NCBI GenBank assembly: GCA_948443805.1
Contig: CAOJUB010000001.1
Span: 241,487 to 305,486 of the forward strand
Origin: an uncultured Clostridia bacterium
Lineage (GTDB): Bacteria > Bacillota > Clostridia > Oscillospirales > UBA644
Direction: 5' to 3'
DNA: 64,000 nucleotides
In this document: positions 1 to 10,347 of the stretch, piece after piece
Numbering within the stretch: the stretch's first letter is position 1
Layout of the letters: each line of letters starts with the position of its first letter
Made by a program: the position numbers and the translations under genes
Notes under the pieces: generated by a model
Told to the model about the DNA's origin: nothing
Seen by the model: only the letters and a program-made list of their open reading frames with translations
Database searches by the model: none

Positions 1-806
1 TTTTCCGCAATATTTTTATGAATCAGCAGTGATTCTGCGGCGTTGCAGACCGAAGGGCGCTGTGTTTTTGCATTGTAGACGATTTCGGTCGCCATGCTGA
101 AGTCACAGCCGTCATCGGCGTAAATGTGGCAGTTCCCGGTTCCGGTTTCAATCACGCTGACCGTTGCATTTTCTACGACCGTCCGGATCAGCCCGGCGCC
201 GCCGCGGGGAATCAGCACATCAACGTAGCGGTTCAGTTTCATGAGCTGCTGCGCCGTTTCGCGGGATGTATCGGTGACCAGCTGTACGGCGTTCGGCGTA
301 ACCGATGTCCGTTCCAGCGCTTTCTGAATGGTTTTGGTAATGGCGATGTTGGAGTGGATGGCTTCTTTTCCTCCCCGCAGAATAACGGCGTTTCCTGTTT
401 TCAGGCAGAGCGCCGCGCAGTCTGCCGTAACGTTCGGGCGGGATTCATAAATAATGGCAATGACCCCGATCGGAACGCGCATTTTCCCGATTTGCAGACC
501 GTTTTCCATTCTCCTCATGTCCCGGATTTCTCCCACCGGCGATTTCAGCGCCGCAACTTCCCGCACGCCCTGTGCGATCTGGTGGATTCGTTCTTCGGTG
601 AGCAGCAGGCGGTCGATCATGATTTCCCTGATCCCGTTTTCCTGCGCTGCGAGGATATCCTTTTGATTTTCCGCTAAAATTTCTTCGCTGTTTTCTTCCA
701 GCGCGTCGGCCATAGCGGAAAGCGCGAGATTAATCTCTGTTTGGCTGAGGCGCGCGGCGGTCCGTGCCGCTGCTTTTGCCTTTTGTCCCATGATTTCCAG
801 TGACAT
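1..806 (-). CDS. proA: Glutamate-5-semialdehyde dehydrogenase (gamma-glutamyl phosphate reductase), C-terminus cut by window edge
   Basis: Reverse-strand translation MSLEIMGQKAKAAARTAARLSQTEINLALSAMADALEENSEEILAEN...GVIAIIYESRPNVTADCAALCLKTGNAVILRGGKEAIHSN is typical ProA. Start overlaps the proB stop (TAATG). Confidence 0.95.
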   Translation of the reverse strand, partial: MSLEIMGQKAKAAARTAARLSQTEINLALSAMADALEENSEEILAENQKDILAAQENGIREIMIDRLLLTEERIHQIAQGVREVAALKSPVGEIRDMRRMENGLQIGKMRVPIGVIAIIYESRPNVTADCAALCLKTGNAVILRGGKEAIHSNIAITKTIQKALERTSVTPNAVQLVTDTSRETAQQLMKLNRYVDVLIPRGGAGLIRTVVENATVSVIETGTGNCHIYADDGCDFSMATEIVYNAKTQRPSVCNAAESLLIHKNIAE

Positions 807-1594
807 TATGCCTGCTCCTTTGCTGTCTTTTTTGCCTTGAAATAGGTGCCGATCCCAGGTTTTCCTTCCAGAAAATCATAGATGATTTCCGGATTTTCTC
901 CGCTTCCTATGTACATGGGGATTCCCTGTTCAGTAGCAATCGCGGCTGCTTTTACCTTGGTTGACATGCCGCCTGTTCCTTTGTTGGAACCGGGTGCGCC
1001 GGCAATCCGGCGGATATGGTCGGTAATTTCTTCTACGGTATGGATTTTTTCTGCATTTGGATTTTCTCTCGGATCTCCGTCATAAAGCGCATCGATATCG
1101 GTCAGCAGAATCAGAAGATCGGCGGCGATACATTCGGCGACAATGGCCGACAGCGTATCGTTATCGCCGAATTTGATTTCTTCGACCTCGACTGAGTCGT
1201 TTTCATTAACAATGGGAATACATCCGTAGCCAAGCAGGGCGTTGAAGGTGTTGATTACGTTGTTTCTCCGCTCTTCGCGGGAGGTGACGTCTTTGGTCAG
1301 CAGGATTTGCCCGACCTGACATCCGTAATCGGCGAACAGCCGGCTGTAAATGCTCATCAGTTCGCTTTGCCCGACTGCGGCAATCGCCTGTTTTTTCGGG
1401 GTTTCTTCCGGTTTTTGAGGGAGATTCATTTTTGCCGCACCGACCGCCATCGCGCCGGAGGAGACCAGGATGATTTCGTGTCCCTGGTTTTTCAGGTCGG
1501 AAAGTACGCGGATATATTTTTCGATCAGCCGAAGGTTGAGTTTTCCGGTTTTGTGGGTTAAGGTTGAAGAACCGATTTTGATAATGATACGCAT
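806..1594 (-). CDS. proB: Glutamate 5-kinase (short form without PUA domain)
   Basis: MRIIIKIGSSTLTHKTGKLN...LVSSGAMAVGAAKM...FGDNDTLSAIVAECIAADLLILLTDIDALYDGDP...GTGGMSTKVKAAAIA; adjacent to proA. Confidence 0.96.
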   Translation of the reverse strand: MRIIIKIGSSTLTHKTGKLNLRLIEKYIRVLSDLKNQGHEIILVSSGAMAVGAAKMNLPQKPEETPKKQAIAAVGQSELMSIYSRLFADYGCQVGQILLTKDVTSREERRNNVINTFNALLGYGCIPIVNENDSVEVEEIKFGDNDTLSAIVAECIAADLLILLTDIDALYDGDPRENPNAEKIHTVEEITDHIRRIAGAPGSNKGTGGMSTKVKAAAIATEQGIPMYIGSGENPEIIYDFLEGKPGIGTYFKAKKTAKEQA

Positions 1595-1609
1595 GTTTTT
1601 CCGTCTTTC

Positions 1610-2506
1610 TTATTTTTGTCTGTAATAATAGCCGCCGTTATGCAGGGTTTCAAAAGAAAACCCCATGCCTTTCAGGCGTCCGATCGTATTTTCAAGCGAA
1701 GCGATGGTGTTTGAAAAATCGTGCATGAGAATCAGCGCTGTTTTATATTCTCCGCTCAGCCTTTTCCGTGCGCCGGAAACAATATTTTCGGTTGCTGCTG
1801 CGGCGGTTGTCGCCGAATTCCAGTCTTCGGAATCGACATTCCAGTCGGCTACCATGATGTTCCGTTTCTCAAATTCATCCATAATTTCATCAAAGATCGC
1901 GCCGTCGCCTCCGTACTGCTGGCAAAACTGCCAGGCCGAATAGGTGCCTCCGGGAAGACGGGCGATTTCCGGCTTCTTTCCGGTTTTTTCCTCAATCAGC
2001 GCCGAGGCTTTGTCAAAGTCGGCGAAAAAAGCGTCCTTGCTCTGATACAGATCGGAATAAACATGGTTATAAGCATGGATCGCAATTGTATGTCCCTCAT
2101 CGGCCATCCGCTGCAGCGCTTGAAGCGAGGCCAGGTTGTCCAGCTTGGAGGCAACGACGAAAAAGGTTGCCTTGATATCATATTGTTTGAGAATATCGAG
2201 GATTTTCAGCGTGTTGGTCGACGGGCCATCGTCAAAGGTCAGAAAGGCGGTTTTTTCCGTCCGGTACCGCGCCATTTCCTCCAGATACTCTTTTTTTACC
2301 GTCAGGGTTTCCTTTTCGGGGGAAAGTTCGGCGATTTTTTGTTCCAGTTCGCCGATTTCCGCTTCATATCCTTTTTGGATTTCCGCTAGGTTTTCCGCAT
2401 CGGCAAGATATTTTTTTGCGGCGTCTTTTTGGTTTATTCCGGCAAAACCGAATACAACGGCCAGAAGCAGACCCAGAAAGGTAATGACCAGACAAAGAAT
2501 TTTCAT
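1610..2506 (-). CDS. Membrane-anchored polysaccharide deacetylase (NodB fold) with coiled-coil stalk
   Basis: N-terminal TM helix, heptad-like stalk, then TAFLTFDDGPSTNTLKILDIL and HAYNHVYS motifs of polysaccharide deacetylases. Confidence 0.88.
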   Translation of the reverse strand: MKILCLVITFLGLLLAVVFGFAGINQKDAAKKYLADAENLAEIQKGYEAEIGELEQKIAELSPEKETLTVKKEYLEEMARYRTEKTAFLTFDDGPSTNTLKILDILKQYDIKATFFVVASKLDNLASLQALQRMADEGHTIAIHAYNHVYSDLYQSKDAFFADFDKASALIEEKTGKKPEIARLPGGTYSAWQFCQQYGGDGAIFDEIMDEFEKRNIMVADWNVDSEDWNSATTAAAATENIVSGARKRLSGEYKTALILMHDFSNTIASLENTIGRLKGMGFSFETLHNGGYYYRQK

Positions 2507-2519
2507 TGGTCGATCCTCC

Positions 2520-2804
2520 TTATGAAAGTTCGGCGATCTTTTGTTTGAGACCGTCGATTTCCGAAATCAATGTCTGATAGGCTTCGTTTTTTGTTTCCTG
2601 GAGATGCTTTGCGTTTTCTTTTGCCGTTTCCGCCGCCTGGTAGGTCTCTGCCGCTTTGTTTTTTTCGGCTGAGGCGAAGAAAAAGGAAACCACAGCCGCC
2701 GAAGCGATCAGAACGGCGCAAACTGCCGTAATCAGAAAAAACAGAAATCCTGAACGGAATCGCCGCATATGTTCGGTCGGACCCGCGCTGTATTTTCTTG
2801 CCAT
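2520..2804 (-). CDS. Small single-TM coiled-coil membrane protein
   Basis: 94 aa with one strong TM segment (FLFFLITAVCAVLIASAAVVSFFF) and a charged coiled-coil tail; 13 bp from the deacetylase on the same strand. Confidence 0.65.
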   Translation of the reverse strand: MARKYSAGPTEHMRRFRSGFLFFLITAVCAVLIASAAVVSFFFASAEKNKAAETYQAAETAKENAKHLQETKNEAYQTLISEIDGLKQKIAELS

Positions 2805-2984
2805 GTTAATTCCTCCGGTTGATGTGTTGGGTTCAGGCCGTCCTTTTTTCCGGATCGTATTCTGAAAAAAAAAGAAGACGCAGCCCGGAAAGTCTTTTTC
2901 TGTCAGACTTTCTGTGTATAGTATATCACATTTTTATCGCTATTTCAAGCAAATTTTTACCGAAAATCCGACAAAAATCCAACG

Positions 2985-3821
2985 TTAAGCCAACGCGGTC
3001 TGCGTTGCCTGCCGCATAAAATCAATCCCTTTCTGGGCGTCTTGCAGCGGCGTGCTGTCGGGGGAAACATCCTGTTCAACAATCAGCCACTCTACCTGAC
3101 ATTCTTCCGCGGCGCGGAGAATCCCGGGCATGTCCTGGCAGCCCTGGCCGACAGGCCGGAATTCAAACCCTTCGGTATAGGCTTTTGTCCGCTGTTTTCC
3201 GTCCCGCATATAGTAAACTTTTTCCGGATCGGCGTCGGGTAGAATCGCATAGTCCTTGAGGTGGATCAGTTTGGCTCTGCCTTTGTATTTCCGGATATAT
3301 TCAACGGGGTCTTCTCCGGATACCTTGATCCAGCATACGTCAAGTTCCGGATTCAGCTCCGGTATTTTTTCGAACATATAATCGAGCCCGTACCGGCCTT
3401 TATAATTTTGGAATTCTCCGTCGTGGTTATGATAGAAAAGCTGAATGCCCAGTTCTTCTTTAAGCTTTAACCCGGTTTCCCGGTATTGCTCAAGGCGTTC
3501 TTCATAATGTTCTCCGTTCGGCGCGTATTCCTCCGGTTCGTAGGGAATGACCGAATAGCGGCAGCCGATTCCCTGGAACATATCCGCCCAGAAATCAAAT
3601 TCGTTGATCCAGGTGTTGATTCCCTGGTGGCTTGACACCGCCTGTAATCCCAGCCGGTCAAGCGCGTCTTTTATTTTTTCCGCAGGCTGGTCGTAAAAAC
3701 CGCAGAATTCAACGCCGTCATATCCCATCTGTGCCACCTGCTCCAGTGTTCCGTAAAAATCTTTCTCCATTTCGTTGCGCAGCGAATACAGCTGCATCGC
3801 GACCGGTTTGGCGCTCTTCAT
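2985..3821 (-). CDS. Sugar phosphate isomerase/epimerase (xylose isomerase-like TIM barrel)
   Basis: MKSAKPVAMQLYSLRNEMEKDFYGTLEQVAQMGYDGVEFCGFY...LFYHNHDGEF...DVCWIKVSGEDPVEYIRKYKGRAKLIHLKDY. Confidence 0.85.
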   Translation of the reverse strand: MKSAKPVAMQLYSLRNEMEKDFYGTLEQVAQMGYDGVEFCGFYDQPAEKIKDALDRLGLQAVSSHQGINTWINEFDFWADMFQGIGCRYSVIPYEPEEYAPNGEHYEERLEQYRETGLKLKEELGIQLFYHNHDGEFQNYKGRYGLDYMFEKIPELNPELDVCWIKVSGEDPVEYIRKYKGRAKLIHLKDYAILPDADPEKVYYMRDGKQRTKAYTEGFEFRPVGQGCQDMPGILRAAEECQVEWLIVEQDVSPDSTPLQDAQKGIDFMRQATQTALA

Positions 3822-3952
3822 ATTCTATTCCTCCCAATATCTTTCGTCTCTTATTTCCTATTTCCTTATTTTAACTGAATATGCCGGGAAAGTCAAGAGG
3901 AAAAAGACGGGTTAATTTGAAAAAAAATCAAATATTTTTCCTTCTTTAAAGA

Positions 3953-3981
3953 TTGACAATTTTTCTTTGGTAATATATAAT
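3953..3981 (+). promoter_or_regulatory. Sigma-A-type promoter for lepA
   Basis: TTGACA - 17 bp - TATAAT upstream of lepA. Confidence 0.75.
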
Positions 3982-4037
3982 AAAGATTATGAATGTTCAG
4001 GGCGGTTTTCCGCCTGAAAACCGAAAAGGAGCCTTTA

Positions 4038-5831
4038 ATGGAAAATATCCGAAATTTTTGTATCATCGCCCATATCGATCACGGAAAGTCTACCCTCTGT
4101 GACCGGATTCTGGAATATACCGACACGGTTGCAACCCGGGATATGGAGGAGCAGCTGCTGGATAATATGGATTTGGAGAAAGAACGGGGCATTACGATAA
4201 AAGCCCGGGCGGTTAAGCTCCATTATAAAGCAAGCAACGGCAATGATTATATTTTTAACTTGATTGATACGCCGGGACACGTCGATTTTAATTATGAGGT
4301 CTCCCGGTCTCTGGTCGCCTGCGACGGCGCGATTCTGGTTGTCGACGCTTCGCAGGGAATTGAGGCGCAGACATTGGCGAATACCTATCTGGCCATTGAA
4401 AATAATCTGGAAATCGTTCCCGTCATCAATAAAATCGATCTGCCCAATGCCGATCCGCCAAGGGTTATTAAAGAAATTGAAGATATTATCGGGATTCCCG
4501 CCGAGGATGCGCCGCTGGTTTCGGCCAAGGCCGGAATCAATATCGAACAGGTTCTCGAACAGGTTGTTGCCATGATCCCCGCGCCGAAAAAGGGGGGCGA
4601 CCGTCTCCGCGCGCTGATTTTTGATTCGGTTTATGATTCTTACCGGGGCGTAATCGTCTATGTCCGTCTGTTCGGCGGAAAAGTCCGCGCCGGCGACCGG
4701 ATTCGCATGATGGCGACCGGGGCGGAGTTTGATGTTGTTGAGGTCGGTTATCTCCGGCCTTTCGGTTACGAGGCCGCGCCGGAAATCTGCGACGGGGAAG
4801 TCGGCTATATTATGGCGAGCATCAAAACCGTCCGGGATACCCGTGTCGGCGATACGGTCACGCTGGCTTCGGCGCCGGCGGAAGAACCGCTGCCGGGCTA
4901 TAAAAAGGTAAATCCCATGGTCTTTTCCGGTATTTATCCTGCCGACGGTTCGAAATACGGCGATTTGCGGGACGCTTTGGAGAAATTACAGCTCAATGAC
5001 GCTTCGCTTACTTTTGAGGCAGAAAATTCAACCGCTCTCGGTTTCGGTTTCCGCTGCGGATTTCTGGGGCTTTTGCATATGGAAATTGTGCAGGAACGGA
5101 TTGAACGGGAATATAATCTGGATATTATTACCACCGCGCCGAGCGTGGTTTACCGGATCACCAAAACCGACGGCGAGGTTGTTTATATTGACAATCCTTC
5201 GGCTTATCCCTCGCAGGGGGAGATTCAGAAATCGGAAGAACCGTTTGTCAATGCGGATATCATTACCCCTTCGGAATATACCGGCGCGGTGATGGATCTT
5301 TGCCAGGAACGGCGGGGAACATTTAAAAATATGCAGTATATCGATGAAAACCGGGTGAATATTCATTACGATCTTCCGCTGAATGAAATAATTTATGACT
5401 TTTTCGATGCGCTCAAATCCCGCACGAAGGGATATGCTTCTTTTGATTATGAATTTAAGGGATATGTGCCGGGCGAACTGGTAAAGCTGGACATCCTTCT
5501 GAACGGAGAGGTTGTCGATGCGCTTTCCTTTATTGTCAACAGCGAACGGGCCTATTCCCGGGGGCGGCGGATTGCCGAAAAACTGAAAGAACACATTCCC
5601 CGCCAGCTGTTTGAAGTCCCGATTCAGGCCGCCGTCGGCGGAAAGGTGATTGCGCGGGAAACCGTTAAGGCCATGCGGAAAGACGTGCTGGCAAAATGTT
5701 ACGGCGGCGATATTACCCGGAAGAAAAAGCTTCTTGAAAAACAGAAGGAAGGAAAAAAGCGGATGCGTCAGCTGGGTTCCGTTTCGGTTCCGCAGGAGGC
5801 ATTTATGGCTGTACTGAAGCTGGATGAGTAG
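4038..5831 (+). CDS. lepA: Translation elongation factor 4 (LepA)
   Basis: [31 protein letters not shown]...[16 protein letters not shown]...[12 protein letters not shown]; full-length LepA domain order. Confidence 0.97.
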   Translation: MENIRNFCIIAHIDHGKSTLCDRILEYTDTVATRDMEEQLLDNMDLEKERGITIKARAVKLHYKASNGNDYIFNLIDTPGHVDFNYEVSRSLVACDGAILVVDASQGIEAQTLANTYLAIENNLEIVPVINKIDLPNADPPRVIKEIEDIIGIPAEDAPLVSAKAGINIEQVLEQVVAMIPAPKKGGDRLRALIFDSVYDSYRGVIVYVRLFGGKVRAGDRIRMMATGAEFDVVEVGYLRPFGYEAAPEICDGEVGYIMASIKTVRDTRVGDTVTLASAPAEEPLPGYKKVNPMVFSGIYPADGSKYGDLRDALEKLQLNDASLTFEAENSTALGFGFRCGFLGLLHMEIVQERIEREYNLDIITTAPSVVYRITKTDGEVVYIDNPSAYPSQGEIQKSEEPFVNADIITPSEYTGAVMDLCQERRGTFKNMQYIDENRVNIHYDLPLNEIIYDFFDALKSRTKGYASFDYEFKGYVPGELVKLDILLNGEVVDALSFIVNSERAYSRGRRIAEKLKEHIPRQLFEVPIQAAVGGKVIARETVKAMRKDVLAKCYGGDITRKKKLLEKQKEGKKRMRQLGSVSVPQEAFMAVLKLDE

Positions 5832-6933
5832 CGGCGGTTCCTCCTTGTCGCAGGGGGAAGGACTGCGCCGGGGCGTTTATCTGCATATTCCCTTTTGCGC
5901 TTCTAAATGCGGTTATTGCAATTTTTATTCCTGCGTTGCGGCGAGGTCGGTTCAGGAAACCTATGTTTCCGCTCTTTGCCGTGCGGTGGAGACAGCCGGT
6001 ACGGGGGAAGAAATCGCTACGGTTTATATCGGAGGCGGAACGCCTTCGGTTTTGCCGGAGGATGCGTTTGACCGAATCTTTTGTTCGCTCCGGCATGCGT
6101 TTGACTGTTCTCAGGCCGAGGAAATTACGGTGGAGTGTAATCCGGACAGTGCGGATGAGAATTTTTTTCAGCGGCTGAAGCATGCCGGCGTGAACCGGAT
6201 CAGTATGGGCTGTCAGTCGTTTGTTGAGGAAGAACTGCAGCAGCTTGGCCGCCGGCATACGGCCGCGGATGCCCGTCGGGCTTTTCGGGCGGCAAGAAAC
6301 GCAGGGTTTGACAATATTTCTTTGGATCTGATGCTGGCAATTCCTTTACAGACGAAAGAAAGCCTGACACGGTCTCTTCAGGCTGTTGCTGAACTTTCGC
6401 CGGAACATCTTTCAGCTTATCTTCTTAAAATCGAGGAAGGCACGCCTTTTTCTCGCAGACCGATCTTGCCGGACGATGATTTGGCCGCAGATTTGTATTT
6501 GCTGGCCTCTGAATTTCTTTCCTGTAAAGGTTATGAACATTACGAGGTGTCGAATTTTGCCAGAAAAGGGTTCCGGGCAAAACACAATTCCGCCTATTGG
6601 CAGGGCCGGGAATATTATGCATTCGGCCCGGGTTCCTATGGCTATCTCTGCGGCGAGCGGTTTTTCTGGGAGGCTGATCTTTCCCGGTTTTTATCGGGAA
6701 CACCCCGAAGAATTATAGAGGAACGGCTGTCGGCGGAGGATATCCGCAGGGAAAAACGGATACTTTCTCTTCGGACGTCGGATGGCGTAAAGGTCGATGG
6801 CTTGACATATGAACAGGCCGCCTACCTGAACGGATTGATTCCTTCGGGGCTGGTCAAAGCTTCGGACGGCCGGTTTTCCCTTACGCCTTCCGGTTTTTTG
6901 GTTTCCAATGAAATTCTCTCACATCTTTTTTAA
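5824..6933 (+). CDS. hemW: Radical SAM HemW-like protein (coproporphyrinogen III oxidase family)
   Basis: [20 protein letters not shown] (CxxxCxxC), YIGGGTPS, lepA-hemW neighbourhood. Confidence 0.92.
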   Translation: MSSGGSSLSQGEGLRRGVYLHIPFCASKCGYCNFYSCVAARSVQETYVSALCRAVETAGTGEEIATVYIGGGTPSVLPEDAFDRIFCSLRHAFDCSQAEEITVECNPDSADENFFQRLKHAGVNRISMGCQSFVEEELQQLGRRHTAADARRAFRAARNAGFDNISLDLMLAIPLQTKESLTRSLQAVAELSPEHLSAYLLKIEEGTPFSRRPILPDDDLAADLYLLASEFLSCKGYEHYEVSNFARKGFRAKHNSAYWQGREYYAFGPGSYGYLCGERFFWEADLSRFLSGTPRRIIEERLSAEDIRREKRILSLRTSDGVKVDGLTYEQAAYLNGLIPSGLVKASDGRFSLTPSGFLVSNEILSHLF

Positions 6934-7001
6934 ATCAGAACGGTAAAACGGTTTTTTTGATCATTTTTATGCCGCTTACAGGCGGCGGAATGGAGTTTAT
7001 G

Positions 7002-8801
7002 ATGTTTGTTATTTCCCAAAACAGAGACAGTGATTATTCAATTATTCTTCGCCGGAACGCTTCCCCTTCCGAAAAAACGGCGATGAAGGAACTGAAAAAA
7101 TATCTTTTTCAGATTTCCGGCGCGATGCTCCCCCATTATACCGAAGGGTATTCCGAAGCGGCGCATGAGATCGTTCTCGGTTATACCAGCCGCGGCGGTT
7201 ATACCGAAGAGGATATCCGGGAACTGGGTGAGGAAGGATTTTTGATTAAAAATGAAGCGGAGAAGATTTTTATTCTCGGCAGCTCTGTCCGCGGGGTTCT
7301 TTACGGCGTTTATACCTTCCTTGAAAAAATTCTCGGCTGCCGTTTTTATACCAATGATTTTGAGAAAATTCCGAGAAAAGAAACGCTTGCTCTGGAAAAC
7401 TTCTGCCTGAAGGAAACGCCGGTTTTTGAATACCGGAATTCCTACTGGTTTCCGGTTACCGATGAAAAGATCAGCGCAAAACTGAAGATCAACGGCTGTC
7501 ATGGCAGAGAGATTTCTCCGGAATATGGCGGCGGAATTGTCTATGTCGGCGGTTTTGAACACACCATCGGCTGGCTGAGCGGGCAGTGTCCCGAAGGGGA
7601 ACGCGCCTGGACGCAGCCCTGTCTGTGTGATGAAAAAGTGTATCAGACCGTTATCGGCAATATCCGGAAAAAGCTGGAGCAGCATCCCGACGCCCGCCTG
7701 GTGTCGATTACACAGAACGACGGAACCACCGGCGCATGCCAGTGCGAAAAATGCCGGAAGATCAACGAACCTGCCGGCAGTGATATGGGTACGATGCTTT
7801 CTTTTGTCAACCGCATTGCAGACGAACTCGGGCCGGAATATCCGAACCTGAAATTCGATACCTTCGCTTACCGCTCGACCCGCCGTCCGCCCAAAGGCAT
7901 TGTTCCCCGCGATAATGTGATTATCCGGCTGTGTTCGATTGAATGTTGTTTTCGCCATCCGATTGAAGAATGTTCCGAAACGCCGGGACATCCGGAACTG
8001 ACCGATAAATTTTCCGACGATCTGTTGGCCTGGTCGAAATTGGCGAAAAATCTGTATGTATGGAATTATACCACCGACTTTACGAATTTCCCGGTTCTTT
8101 ATCCGAATTTTGCAGCGCTGCGTAAAGATGCGGCCTTTTTTGCCCGCCACGGCGCGCAGGGGCTTTTTGAGCAGGGAAATTATGCTTCGCCGAACGGGGA
8201 GTTCGGAGAACTGCGGGGCTATCTTCTTGCACGGCTTCTCTGGGATCCGTATATGAGCCAGGAAACCTATGAAAATTACATAAAGGAGTTTCTTTCCGAT
8301 TATTATGGCCGGGGCGGAAAGGCGGTCGGCGAATATTTGCTCGCGGCGCATCAGCATTCCGAAGATTCTCATTTCGGTATTTATTTTGATAATCCGACGC
8401 TTTATGTCTATAATCACGATTGTCCGACAAGATTGGAAGGCGCCTATGATTTTGCCGCAAAGGGTGACGAACTCTTTGACCGGGCGGAAAAAGAGGCCGA
8501 GAACGATATCGTTCTTGCGCATATCCGCCGCAGCCGGATTCAGTTGATTGATTATAAGCTGTTTATCTGCCGAGATCATATAAATGAATTAGAACAGCAG
8601 CCGGGAAATGAGGAGAAAATTGCGGAACTCAAAGCCGAAATTGTTTCTCTGAACCGTAAGATTTTTGAATATATGCGGAAATATGGGATTACGCATAACT
8701 GCGAATTTCATCCGATGGAAGAGGTTTCCGAACCGGATTTCAGCGGCGTCAGTTTCCTCTGGCGGACCGATGATGAATTGGAAGCCGACGGGAAGAAATA
8801 A
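7002..8801 (+). CDS. DUF4838 domain-containing (glycoside hydrolase-like) protein
   Basis: N-terminal GH67N/GH20b-like region (KELKKYLFQISGAMLPHY...SSVRGVLYGVYTFLEKILGCRFYT), then VSITQNDGTTGACQCEKCRKIN and a C-terminal barrel typical of DUF4838. Confidence 0.8.
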   Translation: MFVISQNRDSDYSIILRRNASPSEKTAMKELKKYLFQISGAMLPHYTEGYSEAAHEIVLGYTSRGGYTEEDIRELGEEGFLIKNEAEKIFILGSSVRGVLYGVYTFLEKILGCRFYTNDFEKIPRKETLALENFCLKETPVFEYRNSYWFPVTDEKISAKLKINGCHGREISPEYGGGIVYVGGFEHTIGWLSGQCPEGERAWTQPCLCDEKVYQTVIGNIRKKLEQHPDARLVSITQNDGTTGACQCEKCRKINEPAGSDMGTMLSFVNRIADELGPEYPNLKFDTFAYRSTRRPPKGIVPRDNVIIRLCSIECCFRHPIEECSETPGHPELTDKFSDDLLAWSKLAKNLYVWNYTTDFTNFPVLYPNFAALRKDAAFFARHGAQGLFEQGNYASPNGEFGELRGYLLARLLWDPYMSQETYENYIKEFLSDYYGRGGKAVGEYLLAAHQHSEDSHFGIYFDNPTLYVYNHDCPTRLEGAYDFAAKGDELFDRAEKEAENDIVLAHIRRSRIQLIDYKLFICRDHINELEQQPGNEEKIAELKAEIVSLNRKIFEYMRKYGITHNCEFHPMEEVSEPDFSGVSFLWRTDDELEADGKK

Positions 8802-8817
8802 AAGTATAATTGGGCTG

Positions 8818-8855
8818 GGAAGAAGTTCTGTCAAAGCAGAACTTCTTCCAATTTT
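8818..8855 (+). terminator. Intrinsic terminator
   Basis: GGAAGAAGTTCTG-TCAAAG-CAGAACTTCTTCC, 13-bp perfect stem followed by AATTTT. Confidence 0.7.
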
Positions 8856-8884
8856 AAAGAAATTGTTAACTATCGAAATAAGAC

Positions 8885-8913
8885 TTGACAAATGGGTCTG
8901 TTTGCTGTATAAT
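8885..8913 (+). promoter_or_regulatory. Consensus promoter of tRNA-Gly
   Basis: TTGACA - 17 bp - TATAAT, ending 18 bp before the tRNA. Confidence 0.85.
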
Positions 8914-8930
8914 GATAGCGTTCTTGATTT

Positions 8931-9004
8931 GCGGGTGTAGTTCAGTGGTAGAACCCTAGCCTTCCAAGCTAGTTGTGTGGGTTCGATTCCCATCACCCGC
9001 TCCA
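8931..9004 (+). tRNA. tRNA-Gly (anticodon TCC)
   Basis: GCGGGTGTAGTTCAGTGGTAGAACCCTAGCCTTCCAAGCTAG...GGTTCGATTCCCATCACCCGCTCCA; acceptor GCGGGTG/CACCCGC, anticodon loop CTTCCAA, encoded CCA. Confidence 0.97.
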
Positions 9005-9010
9005 AAAAAA

Positions 9011-9040
9011 GAAACAACGAGAAACCGTTGTTTCTTTTAT
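9011..9040 (+). terminator. Intrinsic terminator after tRNA-Gly
   Basis: GAAACAACG-AGAAAC-CGTTGTTTC then TTTTATTTTTT. Confidence 0.85.
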
Positions 9041-9234
9041 TTTTTATTGTAATTTCAATATTTTTAAACCCTCTGTTTTCTCAAAAAAGAAAAATATTTT
9101 CTTGAAAATGGGAATGATTTGTGCCAAAAACAAACGTTTTGTGCCACGAAAATGTGCCACGGAATCGGTCTTTGAACCGGTGAGAAATTTTTTATAAAAT
9201 GATGTGCCGTTGTTTTTTGAAAGGGACAGGTAGT

Positions 9235-10155
9235 ATGATGAAAAATATCATGTTAGGCAAAACGGAACTGTCGGTGCCGCAAATAGCGATCGGTTGTATG
9301 CGGATGAGCCGACTTACCGTGAGTGAAGCGGAGAAATACATAAACACTGCGCTTGAAAACGGCGCGAATTTTTTTGACCATGCAGATATCTACGGCGGCG
9401 GAAGCAGCGAGGAAATTTTCGCTAAGGCCGTTAAGATGTCTCCCGCCGTTCGCCAAAAACTGATTCTACAGTCAAAGTGCGGAATAAGAAGCGGCAGGTA
9501 CGATTTTTCTAAGGAACATATCGTTTCCTCTGTCGATGGAATTTTAAAGAGGCTGAAAACCGATTATCTTGATGTTTTGCTGCTGCACCGTCCCGATACG
9601 TTGGTTGAACCCGAAGAAGTGGCGGAAGCCTTTGATAAGCTTTATCGTGAGGGCAAGGTTCGTCATTTCGGCGTTTCCAATCATAATCCGATGCAGATGA
9701 TGTTGCTTGAAAAATATCTGAATCAAAAAATTGCGGCAAATCAGCTTCAGTTCAGCATAACCAATTCAACCATGATAACGGCGGGGTTTCATGTGAATAT
9801 GGAAGATGCCGCCGCCGTCAACCGCGACGGCAGCGTGCTGGATTTCTGCCGTCTTCACGATATCACCATACAGCCCTGGTCGCCCTTTCAGTACGGATTT
9901 TTTGAGGGCGTTTTTATAGGCAGTGAGAAATACCCGGCGCTGAATGAAACGCTGAATGAAATCGCAGGAAAATACGGCGTTTCTCCGATAACCGTTTCGC
10001 TCGCCTGGATTCTTCGCCATCCGGCAAAAATGCAGCCGGTAATCGGTACGATGAACGAGGGAAGACTGAAGGAATGTTTGAAAGCCGCAGATATCACTCT
10101 CACACGAGAGGAATGGTATCAGATCTATCTTTCCGCCGGGAATGAGCTGCCGTAA
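9235..10155 (+). CDS. Aldo/keto reductase family oxidoreductase
   Basis: MLGKTELSVPQIAIGCMRMSRL...NFFDHADIYGGGSSEEIF...YLDVLLLHRPDTLVEPEEVAEAFDKLYREGKVRHFGVSNHNPMQM. Confidence 0.93.
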   Translation: MMKNIMLGKTELSVPQIAIGCMRMSRLTVSEAEKYINTALENGANFFDHADIYGGGSSEEIFAKAVKMSPAVRQKLILQSKCGIRSGRYDFSKEHIVSSVDGILKRLKTDYLDVLLLHRPDTLVEPEEVAEAFDKLYREGKVRHFGVSNHNPMQMMLLEKYLNQKIAANQLQFSITNSTMITAGFHVNMEDAAAVNRDGSVLDFCRLHDITIQPWSPFQYGFFEGVFIGSEKYPALNETLNEIAGKYGVSPITVSLAWILRHPAKMQPVIGTMNEGRLKECLKAADITLTREEWYQIYLSAGNELP

Positions 10156-10271
10156 GCAGATTGTTCGGCGGCAGACGGGCCGGTTTCAGCCGTTACGGCG
10201 GTGAAACTCGGTTTTCTGATTTTTGCATTTTCTGTACGGCTGCTCATTGAATCGTCATCGTATCTATGGAA

Positions 10272-10307
10272 AGGGCGCTCCCGGTTACGGGAGCGCCCTG
10301 TTTTTTT
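10272..10307 (+). terminator. Intrinsic terminator
   Basis: AGGGCGCTCCCG-GTTA-CGGGAGCGCCCT then GTTTTTTT. Confidence 0.88.
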
Positions 10308-10347
10308 CTTTTATGCCGAGACCGGGGGAAGATTCGTTCCGGTATGT

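Noticed and set aside
7038-8579. 513-aa minus-strand ORF antisense to the DUF4838 gene
   Set aside because: Shadow ORF; the plus-strand protein has clear family motifs and a ribosome-binding site.
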